From: Shewanellaceae bacterium UBA2521
GTDB taxonomy: Bacteria > Pseudomonadota > Gammaproteobacteria > Enterobacterales > Shewanellaceae
Assembly (NCBI GenBank): GCA_002341165.1
Contig: DDNL01000016.1
Span: forward strand, 1 to 18,399
Direction of reading: 5' to 3'
DNA: 18,399 bases
Each line of letters begins with the position of its first letter. The stretch's first letter is position 1. Position numbers and translations under genes: made by a program. A model generated the notes under the pieces. It did no database searches. It saw nothing but the letters and a program-made list of their open reading frames with translations, and was not told where the DNA came from. Of this stretch, positions 7,104 to 15,630 are shown piece by piece.

Positions 7104-7991
7104 TTATCCTTTTGGCTGTAAAGCCGAGCGTAGTCCATCACCAACTAAATTCACAGCCAGTACAGTTAACAGTATTGCAAGTCCAGGTAAAATCCAGCTC
7201 CATGAAGCGGTCCATAGGTTATCAATACCTTGTGCAACCATAGTACCCCACTCTGGAGAAGAAGCTTCTCCACCTAATCCAAGAAAACCTAAGGTTGCAA
7301 TATCTAAAATAGCCGCTGACAAACTGTAAGTTGTTTGTACAATAACGGTATCCCACAAGTTGGGTAACAAAACAAATACAACAATCTGCCTATAATTCGC
7401 ACCATCTAATTTCGCTGCAACGATATATTCTTTATTTATTTCTGTGCGTACCTTGTTATAAATAGCAAAAATAAACTGAGGAATCATCGCTAAGCTGATA
7501 GCAATAAAAACAGATTTCTGGCTCGGCCCCATCATTGCAACAATCAAAATAGCCATGAGTAAAGAGGGAATCGAAAGCATGGTATCCAATAAATGCCCCA
7601 AAATATTGCCTTTAAAACCTTTGATCATGGCAAGCAAGCTGCCTATCGTCGAACCTAGAGCAAATGAGAAGAGCACAATAAGCAAAGCATAACCAAAAGT
7701 TAAAGCTGAGCCTTCAATAAGACGAGAATACAGGTCTCGCCCTAAATCATCTGTACCCAATATATATTCAATCTGGCCTGATGCTGACCAAAGAGGAGGT
7801 GTCAACATAGCATTAATATTTTGCATATCCGATGCATAAGAAGTGAGCAAAGGATGAAACACAATCAGAATCAATAAAAAAATTAAAAACCATAAACCAC
7901 CTAATGCTAAGTAGTTTTCACAAAAAGTATTCCAAAGCTGCTGTCTGGGTGTAGGAATATAATCCTCGCGATAAACTTTAATATTCGCCAT
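7104..7991 (-). CDS. sapC: Peptide ABC transporter permease SapC
   Basis: Inner-membrane permease of the Sap importer, 295 residues, close to the usual SapC/DppC length. The N-terminal helix (about 28-50) is followed by a periplasmic segment with GTDDLGRDLYSRLIEG (79-94), the hallmark of OppC/DppC-type permeases, then five further hydrophobic segments. The EAA-type coupling loop EYIVAAKLDGANYRQI (188-203) sits before FVLLPN and would dock on the ATPases. LGFLGLGGEASSPEWG near residue 235-250 is also a family motif. The start overlaps sapB by 14 bases, and AAGAGA stands just before the ATG. SapB and SapC together form the channel. Confidence 0.93.
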   Translation of the reverse strand: MANIKVYREDYIPTPRQQLWNTFCENYLALGGLWFLIFLLILIVFHPLLTSYASDMQNINAMLTPPLWSASGQIEYILGTDDLGRDLYSRLIEGSALTFGYALLIVLFSFALGSTIGSLLAMIKGFKGNILGHLLDTMLSIPSLLMAILIVAMMGPSQKSVFIAISLAMIPQFIFAIYNKVRTEINKEYIVAAKLDGANYRQIVVFVLLPNLWDTVIVQTTYSLSAAILDIATLGFLGLGGEASSPEWGTMVAQGIDNLWTASWSWILPGLAILLTVLAVNLVGDGLRSALQPKG

Positions 7992-9009
7992 AAATCTCTT
8001 TTCTGTGTAGTGGATTCATAAAAATATACAAAACATCCATAATAAAACTGAGCGTAATAATAAAAAATGAAATCAAGAACACACCTGCTTGAATAACCGT
8101 ATAATCTCGATGAAAAACACCTTCGACTAACCAGGATCCCATACCGGGCCAAGAGAAGATCACTTCGTTGATAATGCTATAGCTCATAAACGCACCCATC
8201 AAGAGCCCAAACTGACGTATGATCAAAAGTAGAGCATTGGGCAACGCATGACGTCTTAAAATTAAAAGCGGATGTACTCCTCTTGCCTCGGCGGATTTAA
8301 TATAATTGGTTTGCATCACTTCAGTTAAGGCAAGATGCGTCATACGAATCACTAAGGTCAAAGGATACAGAGACAAAGTTAACGCCGGCAAAATTAAATG
8401 CAGAAAAACGCTGTACAATGCATCGGTACCAAAACGTTCAAAACTCAGTAGACTATCTATTATCAAGAAGCCTGTGATAGGCTCAACATCATAAATTAAA
8501 TTAATGCGTCCTGATGTGGGTGCTAAATGAAAGGTATCACCTACCGTTAGACTCAAAATAATACCAAACCAAAATATAGGTACAGAATAACCTGTTAAAG
8601 ACACAAAAGTGAGTATCTTTTTAGCCCAATTCAGATCAGTGAGCGCAGAAAAAATTCCCAGAGGCACACCCACCAATAAGGCAATTAATAAAGCACAAAT
8701 CATCAACTCTAGTGATGCCGGCAAAAAAGTCATCAACTCAATCCAAATATCTTGTTGCGACATCAGAGATACACCGAAGTTCCCATTTAGGCGCTGACTC
8801 AAATAAGCGACAAACTGCATCAAAAAATGAGAATCGATTTGATAAAAATAGTTCATTTGCTCAGTTTGCTCAGGTGTTGGATATTGTAATCCCGTTAAGC
8901 TTACAAAGTGTGAAACTGGAAAATAGTGACCTGCTAAATATAAAATCAATAACAAGAGAATAATTGTAATCAGATATAAATAAAAACGGCGTAACAAATA
9001 TCGAATCAT
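7978..9009 (-). CDS. sapB: Peptide ABC transporter permease SapB
   Basis: Inner-membrane permease of the DppB/OppB type, 343 residues; as I recall, enterobacterial SapB is about 20 shorter. The first helix follows MIRYLLRRFYLYL. A long periplasmic segment contains the family pattern with LNGNFGVSL (74-82). The EAA loop is NYIKSAEARGVHPLLILRRH (235-254), and the C-terminal block INEVIFSWPGMGSWLVEG (280-297) is diagnostic for this permease group. Start and stop overlap neighbours: the ATG shares an ATGA with the sapA stop, and the end overlaps sapC by 14 bases, so the genes are co-translated. A longer loop at about 160-200 than usual may account for the extra length. Confidence 0.92.
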   Translation of the reverse strand: MIRYLLRRFYLYLITIILLLLILYLAGHYFPVSHFVSLTGLQYPTPEQTEQMNYFYQIDSHFLMQFVAYLSQRLNGNFGVSLMSQQDIWIELMTFLPASLELMICALLIALLVGVPLGIFSALTDLNWAKKILTFVSLTGYSVPIFWFGIILSLTVGDTFHLAPTSGRINLIYDVEPITGFLIIDSLLSFERFGTDALYSVFLHLILPALTLSLYPLTLVIRMTHLALTEVMQTNYIKSAEARGVHPLLILRRHALPNALLLIIRQFGLLMGAFMSYSIINEVIFSWPGMGSWLVEGVFHRDYTVIQAGVFLISFFIITLSFIMDVLYIFMNPLHRKEIYGEY

Positions 9010-10643
9010 AAGCTATCATCCTCTAAATCGCTATTTTCAAGCTTCACATTCACAAACGAAATAGCTCTAAATGGAGAAATATCTAGCCCTTTTACTCTAT
9101 TATTTACAATAAGGACTCTTTCTGAATGCGTGATAGGGATAATAGGAACTTGCTTGTAAATTCTTTCTTCAGCACGGCGTGTTAAATCTTTCATCACGTC
9201 CGCATCATGTGTTAACTGCATCGATGCGACCAGTTTATCATAAACAGGATCACACCAAGCATCATCAAGCGATAAAGTGCTTTTTTTGCATGCGAAAAAT
9301 GAGCTATAAAAAAATTCAGGTTCATTCTCTTTGTCTTCCCATCCTAGCAACACCGCATCATAATCTATATTTTCTAACTCTTGCCGAAATACAGTACCAT
9401 TGAAAGATTTTAAGATAACTTTAACGCCTATTTTTGCTAAAGAAGATTGAATAATTGCAGCCGTTTTCATCATACTTGGATTAAATGTATTCGAAGCATT
9501 ATCAACCCACAACGAAAAAGATAAGTCTTCCACACCCTGCTGTTGAAGTAAAGCTTTAGCCGCTTCTAGATCATAGACATGCTTAAACTGAGGAGGAGTA
9601 TAAGCCCAAGAAATAGGAGGTAACAATGAATGAGCTTGTTGCGCAGTGTAATAGAATATGGCTTTCACGATATCTTGCTTATTCAAAGCTAAAGCAATTG
9701 CCTTTCTCACTTCAGCGCGTTGAAAAGGCGGCTTTTTCGTATTAAAAGCTAAATAAGTCGTATTCATACCTGATGTAGATACAAAAACAAAACGCTTGTC
9801 TTGAATCAGCTTCGGCAAATCATTAATTTTAGGAGCTGAAACCACATCACAGTCATTTTGTATCAGTTTAGCTAAACGATTTCTATTTTTAGGTGTAATA
9901 TCATAAATAAGCCCGTCGAGCTTCACTTTATGATACTGCCAATAAGTAGGGTTTTTTTCAAAGCGAATCGAAACATAGCGTTGATAATGAAGCAAACGAA
10001 AAGGCCCCGTACCAATAGGATAAAGATCCAAGTCATGTCGCCGGTGTTGACGTATTAAATACTGAGCATATTCAAACGAATGTACAACAGCACCACTTAG
10101 TGTAAAAAATTTAAAAAACTCCTGCTGTGGCTTTTTTAGATTAAATTCAACAGCATAAGTGCCTACAGCTTTGATAGAGTCAATATTATCCACAATTAAA
10201 TGGTCAAAAAGAGGATAAGACGTACGCTTAGAACTTAAAAATGGCGCAACACGGTTTGCAATACGTTTGAAACTGAAGACAACATCCAAAGAGTTCATCG
10301 TTCGGGAAGGCTTGAAATAAGAAGTATGATGGAATTGAACTCCTTTGCGTAAATAGAACGTGTAACGCTTTTTATCAGGGGAAACCGTCCATCTTACAGC
10401 TAAGGAAGGTATTTTTTTTCCTGTTTTTTCATCGATTTCAATCAGTCTATCAAATAAAGTATAAGCTGTTGCATCAAGCGTAGACTCATTTGCTGAAACC
10501 TGAGGGTTCAAAATACCTGGATCACGTTCAGAACAATAAATCAAAATATTGTCTTTTCGTGTCGTGTCTATTTTTGCATCACAGGCATACAAGCCGATTA
10601 AGCAAAAATATAAAAATAAAATCTGTGTTGCTTTAAACAGCAT
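9006..10643 (-). CDS. sapA: Peptide-binding protein SapA of the Sap ABC importer (likely lipoprotein)
   Basis: Extracytoplasmic substrate-binding protein of family SBP_bac_5, 545 residues, about the length of known SapA. The ligand-binding body begins near residue 33 and shows family motifs LNPQVSANESTLDAT (45-59), YTLFDRLIEID (61-71), GTGPFRLLHY (211-220) and VRKAIALALNKQDIV further on. The signal peptide ends in LYAC, so C21 would be lipidated; Tyr at -2 is not ideal, but there is no good signal peptidase I site nearby. Enterobacterial SapA is, as I recall, a soluble periplasmic protein, so tethering would be a local feature. It is the first gene of sapABCDF, the stop overlaps the sapB start (ATGA), and a promoter candidate lies upstream. 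In other bacteria Sap binds antimicrobial peptides, haem or links to K+ uptake; which applies here is unknown. Confidence 0.9.
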   Translation of the reverse strand: MLFKATQILFLYFCLIGLYACDAKIDTTRKDNILIYCSERDPGILNPQVSANESTLDATAYTLFDRLIEIDEKTGKKIPSLAVRWTVSPDKKRYTFYLRKGVQFHHTSYFKPSRTMNSLDVVFSFKRIANRVAPFLSSKRTSYPLFDHLIVDNIDSIKAVGTYAVEFNLKKPQQEFFKFFTLSGAVVHSFEYAQYLIRQHRRHDLDLYPIGTGPFRLLHYQRYVSIRFEKNPTYWQYHKVKLDGLIYDITPKNRNRLAKLIQNDCDVVSAPKINDLPKLIQDKRFVFVSTSGMNTTYLAFNTKKPPFQRAEVRKAIALALNKQDIVKAIFYYTAQQAHSLLPPISWAYTPPQFKHVYDLEAAKALLQQQGVEDLSFSLWVDNASNTFNPSMMKTAAIIQSSLAKIGVKVILKSFNGTVFRQELENIDYDAVLLGWEDKENEPEFFYSSFFACKKSTLSLDDAWCDPVYDKLVASMQLTHDADVMKDLTRRAEERIYKQVPIIPITHSERVLIVNNRVKGLDISPFRAISFVNVKLENSDLEDDSL

Positions 10644-10679
10644 AACTGATCATCAATATTTGTTTTTTATCAAAGTTCT

Positions 10680-10709
10680 ATTGTATCAGTGCCAAGTTCA
10701 TCTCGCCAA
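10680..10709 (-). promoter_or_regulatory. Candidate sigma-70 promoter of the sapABCDF operon
   Basis: On the minus strand a -35 box TTGGCG (10704-10709) and a -10 box TACAAT (10680-10685) are 18 bases apart. The predicted start of transcription is near 10673, about 30 bases before the sapA ATG. The spacer also holds a second TTGG that could act as an alternative -35 only with too short a gap. No operator is recognisable. Confidence 0.42.
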
Positions 10710-10807
10710 CATTCACCCAAAAACAGAACATTTTTTAATCAAGAATTAACACAATATGATTAAATATAACTAAAATAGCTCACATAATACTTAATCAAGA
10801 GTAGCCC

Positions 10808-11143
10808 ATGAAATTCATAAAAATGCACTGCATTGCTTGCTCAGATGATGCACCTCATGCAACGGAAAGTGAGCTTCGTGATTTTCTAGAGCTACACCCA
10901 AAATGGCATGTTCTAGAAATCGAAGCAGGCAAAAAAATACAACGGCTTTTTACTTTCTATTCTTATCAAGAATGCTTAGATTTTACAGTCAAAGTCGGAG
11001 AACTAGCCGAAATCGAGGATCATCATCCTGATTTATATATTCAGTGGGGCAAAGTCACTGTAACTTGGTGGACGCATCGGATCCAAGGTCTGCATCAAAA
11101 TGATTTGATTATGGCCGCTAAAACTGAAGCACTAAGCCTCTAA
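10808..11143 (+). CDS. phhB: 4a-hydroxytetrahydrobiopterin dehydratase (PCD/DCoH family)
   Basis: Small cytosolic enzyme that dehydrates pterin-4a-carbinolamine, regenerating the cofactor of aromatic amino acid hydroxylases. The 111-residue length and the family signature are right: EDHHPDLYIQWGKVTVTWW holds the active-site E70, H72, H73, with H90 and D99 following at the expected spacings. An N-terminal CIAC pair (C8, C11) is seen but is of unknown importance. An AAGAG ribosome site lies 5-10 bases before the ATG. No phenylalanine hydroxylase (phhA) lies beside it, so it is an orphan here. In bacteria lacking phhA, such proteins may serve the molybdopterin or another pterin pathway; this is only a possibility. 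It is divergent from sapA and converges on mnmC with a single base between the two stop codons. Confidence 0.9.
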   Translation: MKFIKMHCIACSDDAPHATESELRDFLELHPKWHVLEIEAGKKIQRLFTFYSYQECLDFTVKVGELAEIEDHHPDLYIQWGKVTVTWWTHRIQGLHQNDLIMAAKTEALSL

Positions 11144-11144
11144 C

Positions 11145-13127
11145 CTACTTTTTCTGCTTACGTGATTGCTTGCGTATAAAAATACGATGCGGATGCAATT
11201 TTTGTAGATGTTCCTTTGAGCTCGGCACAGGTTCACCATAGATTTGACTGACTAACATCTCTGCTGCAAGTGCGGCAGTCGTGAAGCCTCGAGATCCGAG
11301 TCCTGACAACATGTACAAACCTTGTTCGATTTCGGATGTCTCTTGAAGCACTGTCAGATCTTGCTCTGCTCGCTGTAATACCTCTGCATGCAATACGTGC
11401 CCTATGTAAGGCAAGTGATCACGTGTTGTCATTCTGACCGACACCCTATCAGCACCATCAACGATACGCATATTTTGTGCCCATGTGCTCTGAGTAAAGC
11501 TTTGTTCTATCTTGGTACAGTTCTCATCTTGCTCCAACTGAGAAAAAGCCAAAGTATTCAGGTGATGGCTATAGCTTGCACCAAAACAATGTTGATTTTG
11601 ATAGCGAGGTGTCAGATAACCTTTGGCACATAAAACAGTCTTCAGTTCACTGAGCTCACCCAAGCTCATTGCTTGACTCACTTGACCACGCACAGGTCGC
11701 ATGGGCAATGTATCGGTTTGCTCAAACTCTGTAACCTGCGAGCCATTTGCCAAGATTAAAGTGGCGTAAGGGCCATAACAATGTTGCTGACTGTCCCAGA
11801 GCCACCATAGGCCTTGCTCATCGCGCTTAAAACACTCAATAGACGTATTGGTGTACAAATGATGATGCGCTTGGGTTTGTTTAAAACAAGCTTGAGTCAT
11901 CTCTTGAGGACACACCCAGCCCGCTTGAGGAAACCATAAACCTCCCTGTTTCAATGCAACCCCACTCACACTTTGCGCTTGCTCAGCATCAACTTGTTGA
12001 ACAAATTCAGCCGCTGTAAAGCATTGGCCTATTTTATCTAACTTCGCTTGGCTTGCAGCATCAAAAGCCAACTGCAATACACCTTGAAACTGCGCCGCAA
12101 ATTTTTGCATAGATTGTAAAGACGCAATACGGCGTAAGCCAAAAGAAAAAGCTTGTATAAACCATGCACTCAATATGGGATCATCGGCACTAAGAAGAGG
12201 ATACACAGCAGCTTGTGTATTACCCGATGCAGCCTGCGCAACTTCTGCATCAGCACAAAAGACATCGGCAAAGCCTTCTCTTTGCTCAAGAGAGAGTAAA
12301 ATTTGCCCTGTCGCAATTCCTGCGCCAATGACAGCAATCGATGCTGTTTTTTCCTGAGCCTGAGAAGCTCTTGCGGGCAGTGAAGTTTGAGTAGAATTAA
12401 AATGACCTTGAGTGCTTCCATAGAGCATCTCTCTTTTTTGGCCAAAGCCTTGAGCCTTATAAACATTGAAACCAACAGTTTGTAGAGCACGGCTAATACG
12501 TCCAACAGCTGTAAAGGTCGCAAAAGTTGTTTGACCATGTGCATGTTGTGCCATCTGCTCAAATAAGCTCTCTTGCCACATCGATTCATTCTTAGCAGGC
12601 GAAAACCCATCTAAAAACCACGCATCAGCCTGAACTGAAGCAGGTAGCTGAGGTAGCATTTCATGGATATCACCGAGCCATAAATCTAAAATAACGCGCC
12701 CTTGTGCTAAAACAAACCGATGACAGCCTGAAGCAATAGGCTGATACTGAGCACATAATTGTTCAGAGTAAGCACTGAGCTCTGGCCACACTTGATGAGC
12801 ACGCTTTAAAACTGAAACATCAAGTGGATATTTTTCAAAACTTGTAAAATATAAGCGCTGTACAACATCAGAGTGTGCTTGTTCAAAAGCTTGCCATGTA
12901 GCTAAAAAATTAAGTCCTGTTCCAAAACCTGTTTCAATAATGGTAAAATAAGGTCTGGGATGGTCATGCCACGCCTTAGGTAATCCATTATGTTGCAAAA
13001 AAACATAACGGCTTTCGGCTAAACCATCATGATTAGAGAAGTAAATGTCGTCAAAGTGCTGGGATACTGGCGTATCCTGCTCAGTCCATGTAATATCGCA
13101 TGAAGAAGTGATGAGAGGCTTTGACAT
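11145..13127 (-). CDS. mnmC: Bifunctional tRNA mnm5s2U34 biosynthesis protein MnmC
   Basis: MnmC completes the wobble modification mnm5s2U34 in tRNAs for Lys, Glu and Gln among others. The C-terminal FAD-dependent oxidoreductase removes the carboxymethyl group of cmnm5U, and the N-terminal domain methylates the resulting nm5U with SAM. Both halves are present in 660 residues, close to the E. coli length. The methyltransferase (about 1-240) has the SAM loop ETGFGTGLNF (65-74) and LDGFSPAKN (172-180). The oxidoreductase begins with the dinucleotide motif IAVIGAGIATG (264-274) and ends with the FAD-binding signature LSGLGSRGFTTA near residue 618. AGGA stands 5 bases before the ATG. It is divergent from fabB, the arrangement also found in E. 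coli. A Lys/Arg-rich C-terminus closes the protein. Confidence 0.95.
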   Translation of the reverse strand: MSKPLITSSCDITWTEQDTPVSQHFDDIYFSNHDGLAESRYVFLQHNGLPKAWHDHPRPYFTIIETGFGTGLNFLATWQAFEQAHSDVVQRLYFTSFEKYPLDVSVLKRAHQVWPELSAYSEQLCAQYQPIASGCHRFVLAQGRVILDLWLGDIHEMLPQLPASVQADAWFLDGFSPAKNESMWQESLFEQMAQHAHGQTTFATFTAVGRISRALQTVGFNVYKAQGFGQKREMLYGSTQGHFNSTQTSLPARASQAQEKTASIAVIGAGIATGQILLSLEQREGFADVFCADAEVAQAASGNTQAAVYPLLSADDPILSAWFIQAFSFGLRRIASLQSMQKFAAQFQGVLQLAFDAASQAKLDKIGQCFTAAEFVQQVDAEQAQSVSGVALKQGGLWFPQAGWVCPQEMTQACFKQTQAHHHLYTNTSIECFKRDEQGLWWLWDSQQHCYGPYATLILANGSQVTEFEQTDTLPMRPVRGQVSQAMSLGELSELKTVLCAKGYLTPRYQNQHCFGASYSHHLNTLAFSQLEQDENCTKIEQSFTQSTWAQNMRIVDGADRVSVRMTTRDHLPYIGHVLHAEVLQRAEQDLTVLQETSEIEQGLYMLSGLGSRGFTTAALAAEMLVSQIYGEPVPSSKEHLQKLHPHRIFIRKQSRKQKK

Positions 13128-13254
13128 AGGTTCCTGTTCTATTTTTTAATGTCTCTAACCATAGAGCATTTGTATCAAATATAGAGCGATATTGTACTAC
13201 AGTCATGCATGCAAGTCTTACGGAATTTTGTATAAAAATAGGTAAATATTCATT

Positions 13255-14466
13255 ATGAAAAGAGTCGTTATAACTGGCCTTGGTGTCATCTCGAGCATTG
13301 GTCAAAATAAAGAAGAGGTTTTACATGCCTTGCAACAAGGTCAAAGTGGCTTAAAGTTTCATCAAGAATTTAAAGACATGGGATTTCGTAGTCATGTTGC
13401 AGGATCCATTGATATCGATTTGAAAGAACATATTGATCGTAAAGCCATGCGCTTTATGGGCGACGCTCCGGCCTACGCACATCTCGCTATGCAGCAAGCT
13501 ATTACTGATGCCCAACTCACAGAAGCAGATTGCTCCAACCCTGAAACAGGCTTGATTGTTGGTACAGGTGGTACCTCTTCAGAACATCAGGTTTTAACCG
13601 CTGATACATTAAGAGAAAAAGGCTTACGTCGTGTAAGCTCTTATACTATTCCACGTATTATGGGCAGCACAGCAAGCGCTTGCTTAGCAACACACTTCAA
13701 AATTAAAGGTTTGAGCTATTCTATGAGTTCCGCTTGTGCAACCAGCTCTCACTGTATTGGGCATGCTTTTGAGTTGATTCAATCAGGCAAACAAAAACGT
13801 ATTTTTGCAGGTGGTGCCGAAGAACTACACTGGACACTTGCTGTCGGTTTTGATGCAATGGGGGCGCTGTCCACCTCATATAATGAGACGCCAGAACAAG
13901 CATCTCGCGCTTATGATCAAGATCGAGATGGCTTTGTGATTTCAGCAGGTGCTGGGATTTTAGTTCTAGAAGATTATGAAACGGCTCAAGCTCGAGGCGC
14001 AAAGATTTACGCTGAAGTCATAGGCTATAGTGCCACCTCAGATGGTGCGGATATGGTCGCCCCTTCTGGTGAAGGCGCTGTACGATGTATGCGTATGGCA
14101 CTCGACCAAGCCCAAACTTCTGTCGATTATATCAATACACATGGTACTTCGACACCGCGTGGTGATACCTGTGAACTAAGTGCCATTCAAGAAGTGTTCT
14201 CAGACCAAGTTCCTGCTATTTCGTCAACCAAGTCTATGACTGGACATGCTATAGGTGCAGCAGGTGCTCACGAATCTATCTACTCTTTGCTGATGTTAGA
14301 GCATGGCTTTATTGCGCCCAGTATCAACATAGATCAACTTGATGCACAAGCAGCTCAACTGCCTATTATCACCGAAACACAGTACACGCCCATCAGAACA
14401 GTTATGAGTAATAGCTTTGGCTTTGGCGGTACTAATGCGTGTTTGATTTTCAAGAAATTTGATTGA
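13255..14466 (+). CDS. fabB: 3-oxoacyl-[acyl-carrier-protein] synthase I (FabB)
   Basis: Condensing enzyme of type II fatty-acid synthesis; FabB elongates malonyl-ACP with acyl-ACP and is needed for unsaturated fatty acids. It has 403 residues, against 406 in E. coli. The active site is complete: nucleophile C161 in SSACATSSH, H296 in NTHGTSTPRGD, K326 and H331 in SSTKSMTGHAIGAAG. Active-site spacing matches E. coli FabB (C163, H298, H333) with a shift of two. This and the motif TPRGD favour FabB over FabF (KAS II). The ribosome site is weak, a GG about 10 bases before ATG. It is the first gene of fabB-pdxB-asd, and only 19 bases separate it from pdxB. The partner fabA is not in the window. 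Confidence 0.95.
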   Translation: MKRVVITGLGVISSIGQNKEEVLHALQQGQSGLKFHQEFKDMGFRSHVAGSIDIDLKEHIDRKAMRFMGDAPAYAHLAMQQAITDAQLTEADCSNPETGLIVGTGGTSSEHQVLTADTLREKGLRRVSSYTIPRIMGSTASACLATHFKIKGLSYSMSSACATSSHCIGHAFELIQSGKQKRIFAGGAEELHWTLAVGFDAMGALSTSYNETPEQASRAYDQDRDGFVISAGAGILVLEDYETAQARGAKIYAEVIGYSATSDGADMVAPSGEGAVRCMRMALDQAQTSVDYINTHGTSTPRGDTCELSAIQEVFSDQVPAISSTKSMTGHAIGAAGAHESIYSLLMLEHGFIAPSINIDQLDAQAAQLPIITETQYTPIRTVMSNSFGFGGTNACLIFKKFD

Positions 14467-14485
14467 TCGGCGAGGCAATCGATAC

Positions 14486-15616
14486 ATGCTACATATTTTA
14501 GCGGATGAAATGATGCCGCACGTGACTGAGCTGTTTTCTCCTGTAGCTCAAGTCACAACCAAAGCTGGACGAGACATTACTGCTGAAGATTTAATCGGTG
14601 TCCATATCCTTTTGGTACGATCTGTTACGCAAGTCAATGCTCAATTACTTAGTTATGCTGAGAACTTGGTTTTTGTTGGCAGTGCGACCATTGGTGTTGA
14701 TCACATTGATCAACAGGCACTGCAAGATCGAGGCATTGCTTTTAGTGCCGCACCTGGATGCAATGCCATTGCTGTGGGTCAATATGCCTTGTGCGCTCTA
14801 CTTACATTAGCGCAACAAAGCAACATTTTATTACAAAATAAAACTGTGGGTATTGTCGGTGCAGGTCATACAGGCCAAGCTTTAGCGCAATGCTTAAAAG
14901 CACTTAAGGTCAAAGTGATTTTTTACGATCCCTTTGAGCCTGAACATCCATACCTAGGCATACTTTATGTGGATTGGCAGACCTTGTGTGAGCAAAGTGA
15001 TGTGTTGAGCTTTCATGTACCACTGACCTATACAGGCCCATACCCTACTCATCATATGGTCAACACCAAAACACTAGCACAGATAAAATCAGGTGTGTGG
15101 TTGCTCAACTGCTGTCGAGGTGAAGTGATGGACACACAAGCTTTGAAAGCATGGCGGATACAGGACACGCAAGCCAAACTGGTACTGGACGTATGGGAAC
15201 ACGAACCTCATCCCGATCCAGAGCTTTTAGCACTGTGTGATTTAGGCACACCACATATTGCAGGTCATAGCATGGAAGGAAAACTGCGTGGTACGTACCA
15301 ACTCTATCAAAAGCTCACTGCACTGTATCAATGGCCAACCATGATAGAATTTAAACGTTTCTTACCCGAAACAAGACTGAAACCCGTCAAGCTTACGCGT
15401 TTACCGGATGAAGCAGAATTATTTAATTTATGCACAAAGGTTTACAATATCCGTCATGATGATCATCTGTTTCGTCAACATATGCAACAAGATCAAGGGT
15501 TTGATCTGATGCGTAGTCAGTATGCCCTGCGCCACGAATTCAGTGCGCTCACGGTTTGCTCAAAAGATCAAGTCACATTAAAATTGCTAGCGCAAATTGG
15601 TTTTACAACAAAATAA
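14486..15616 (+). CDS. pdxB: Erythronate-4-phosphate dehydrogenase (PdxB)
   Basis: PdxB oxidises 4-phosphoerythronate with NAD in the DXP-independent branch of pyridoxal 5'-phosphate synthesis. The 376-residue protein (378 in E. coli) is of the 2-hydroxyacid dehydrogenase family. NAD-binding motif GIVGAGHTGQA is at about 122-132, substrate/catalytic residues R211 in CCRGEV, E238 in VWEHEP, and H257 in TPHIAGHSMEGK. The GHSMEGK loop and the C-terminal PdxB dimerisation domain (from about 280) distinguish it from SerA and other relatives. The ATG at 14486 gives the expected MLHILADEMMP start with GAGG 10 bases upstream; an upstream in-frame codon inside fabB is less likely. It lies 14 bases before asd. 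Confidence 0.94.
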   Translation: MLHILADEMMPHVTELFSPVAQVTTKAGRDITAEDLIGVHILLVRSVTQVNAQLLSYAENLVFVGSATIGVDHIDQQALQDRGIAFSAAPGCNAIAVGQYALCALLTLAQQSNILLQNKTVGIVGAGHTGQALAQCLKALKVKVIFYDPFEPEHPYLGILYVDWQTLCEQSDVLSFHVPLTYTGPYPTHHMVNTKTLAQIKSGVWLLNCCRGEVMDTQALKAWRIQDTQAKLVLDVWEHEPHPDPELLALCDLGTPHIAGHSMEGKLRGTYQLYQKLTALYQWPTMIEFKRFLPETRLKPVKLTRLPDEAELFNLCTKVYNIRHDDHLFRQHMQQDQGFDLMRSQYALRHEFSALTVCSKDQVTLKLLAQIGFTTK

Positions 15617-15630
15617 AGGTCAACTCATTT

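Noticed and set aside
7907..8152. Open frames of 60-100 codons inside the sap genes on both strands
   Set aside because: They overlap strongly supported sap genes entirely, have biased composition of shadow frames and no ribosome sites or domain motifs.
12170..12610. 146-codon open frame on the minus strand within mnmC
   Set aside because: It lies wholly inside mnmC in another frame; its Leu/Arg-rich composition reflects the codon pattern of mnmC rather than a protein.
13128..13254. FabR- or FadR-type operator between mnmC and fabB
   Set aside because: A palindromic ATGCAT and AT-rich boxes are present, but nothing matches the known operator sequences well enough to call.
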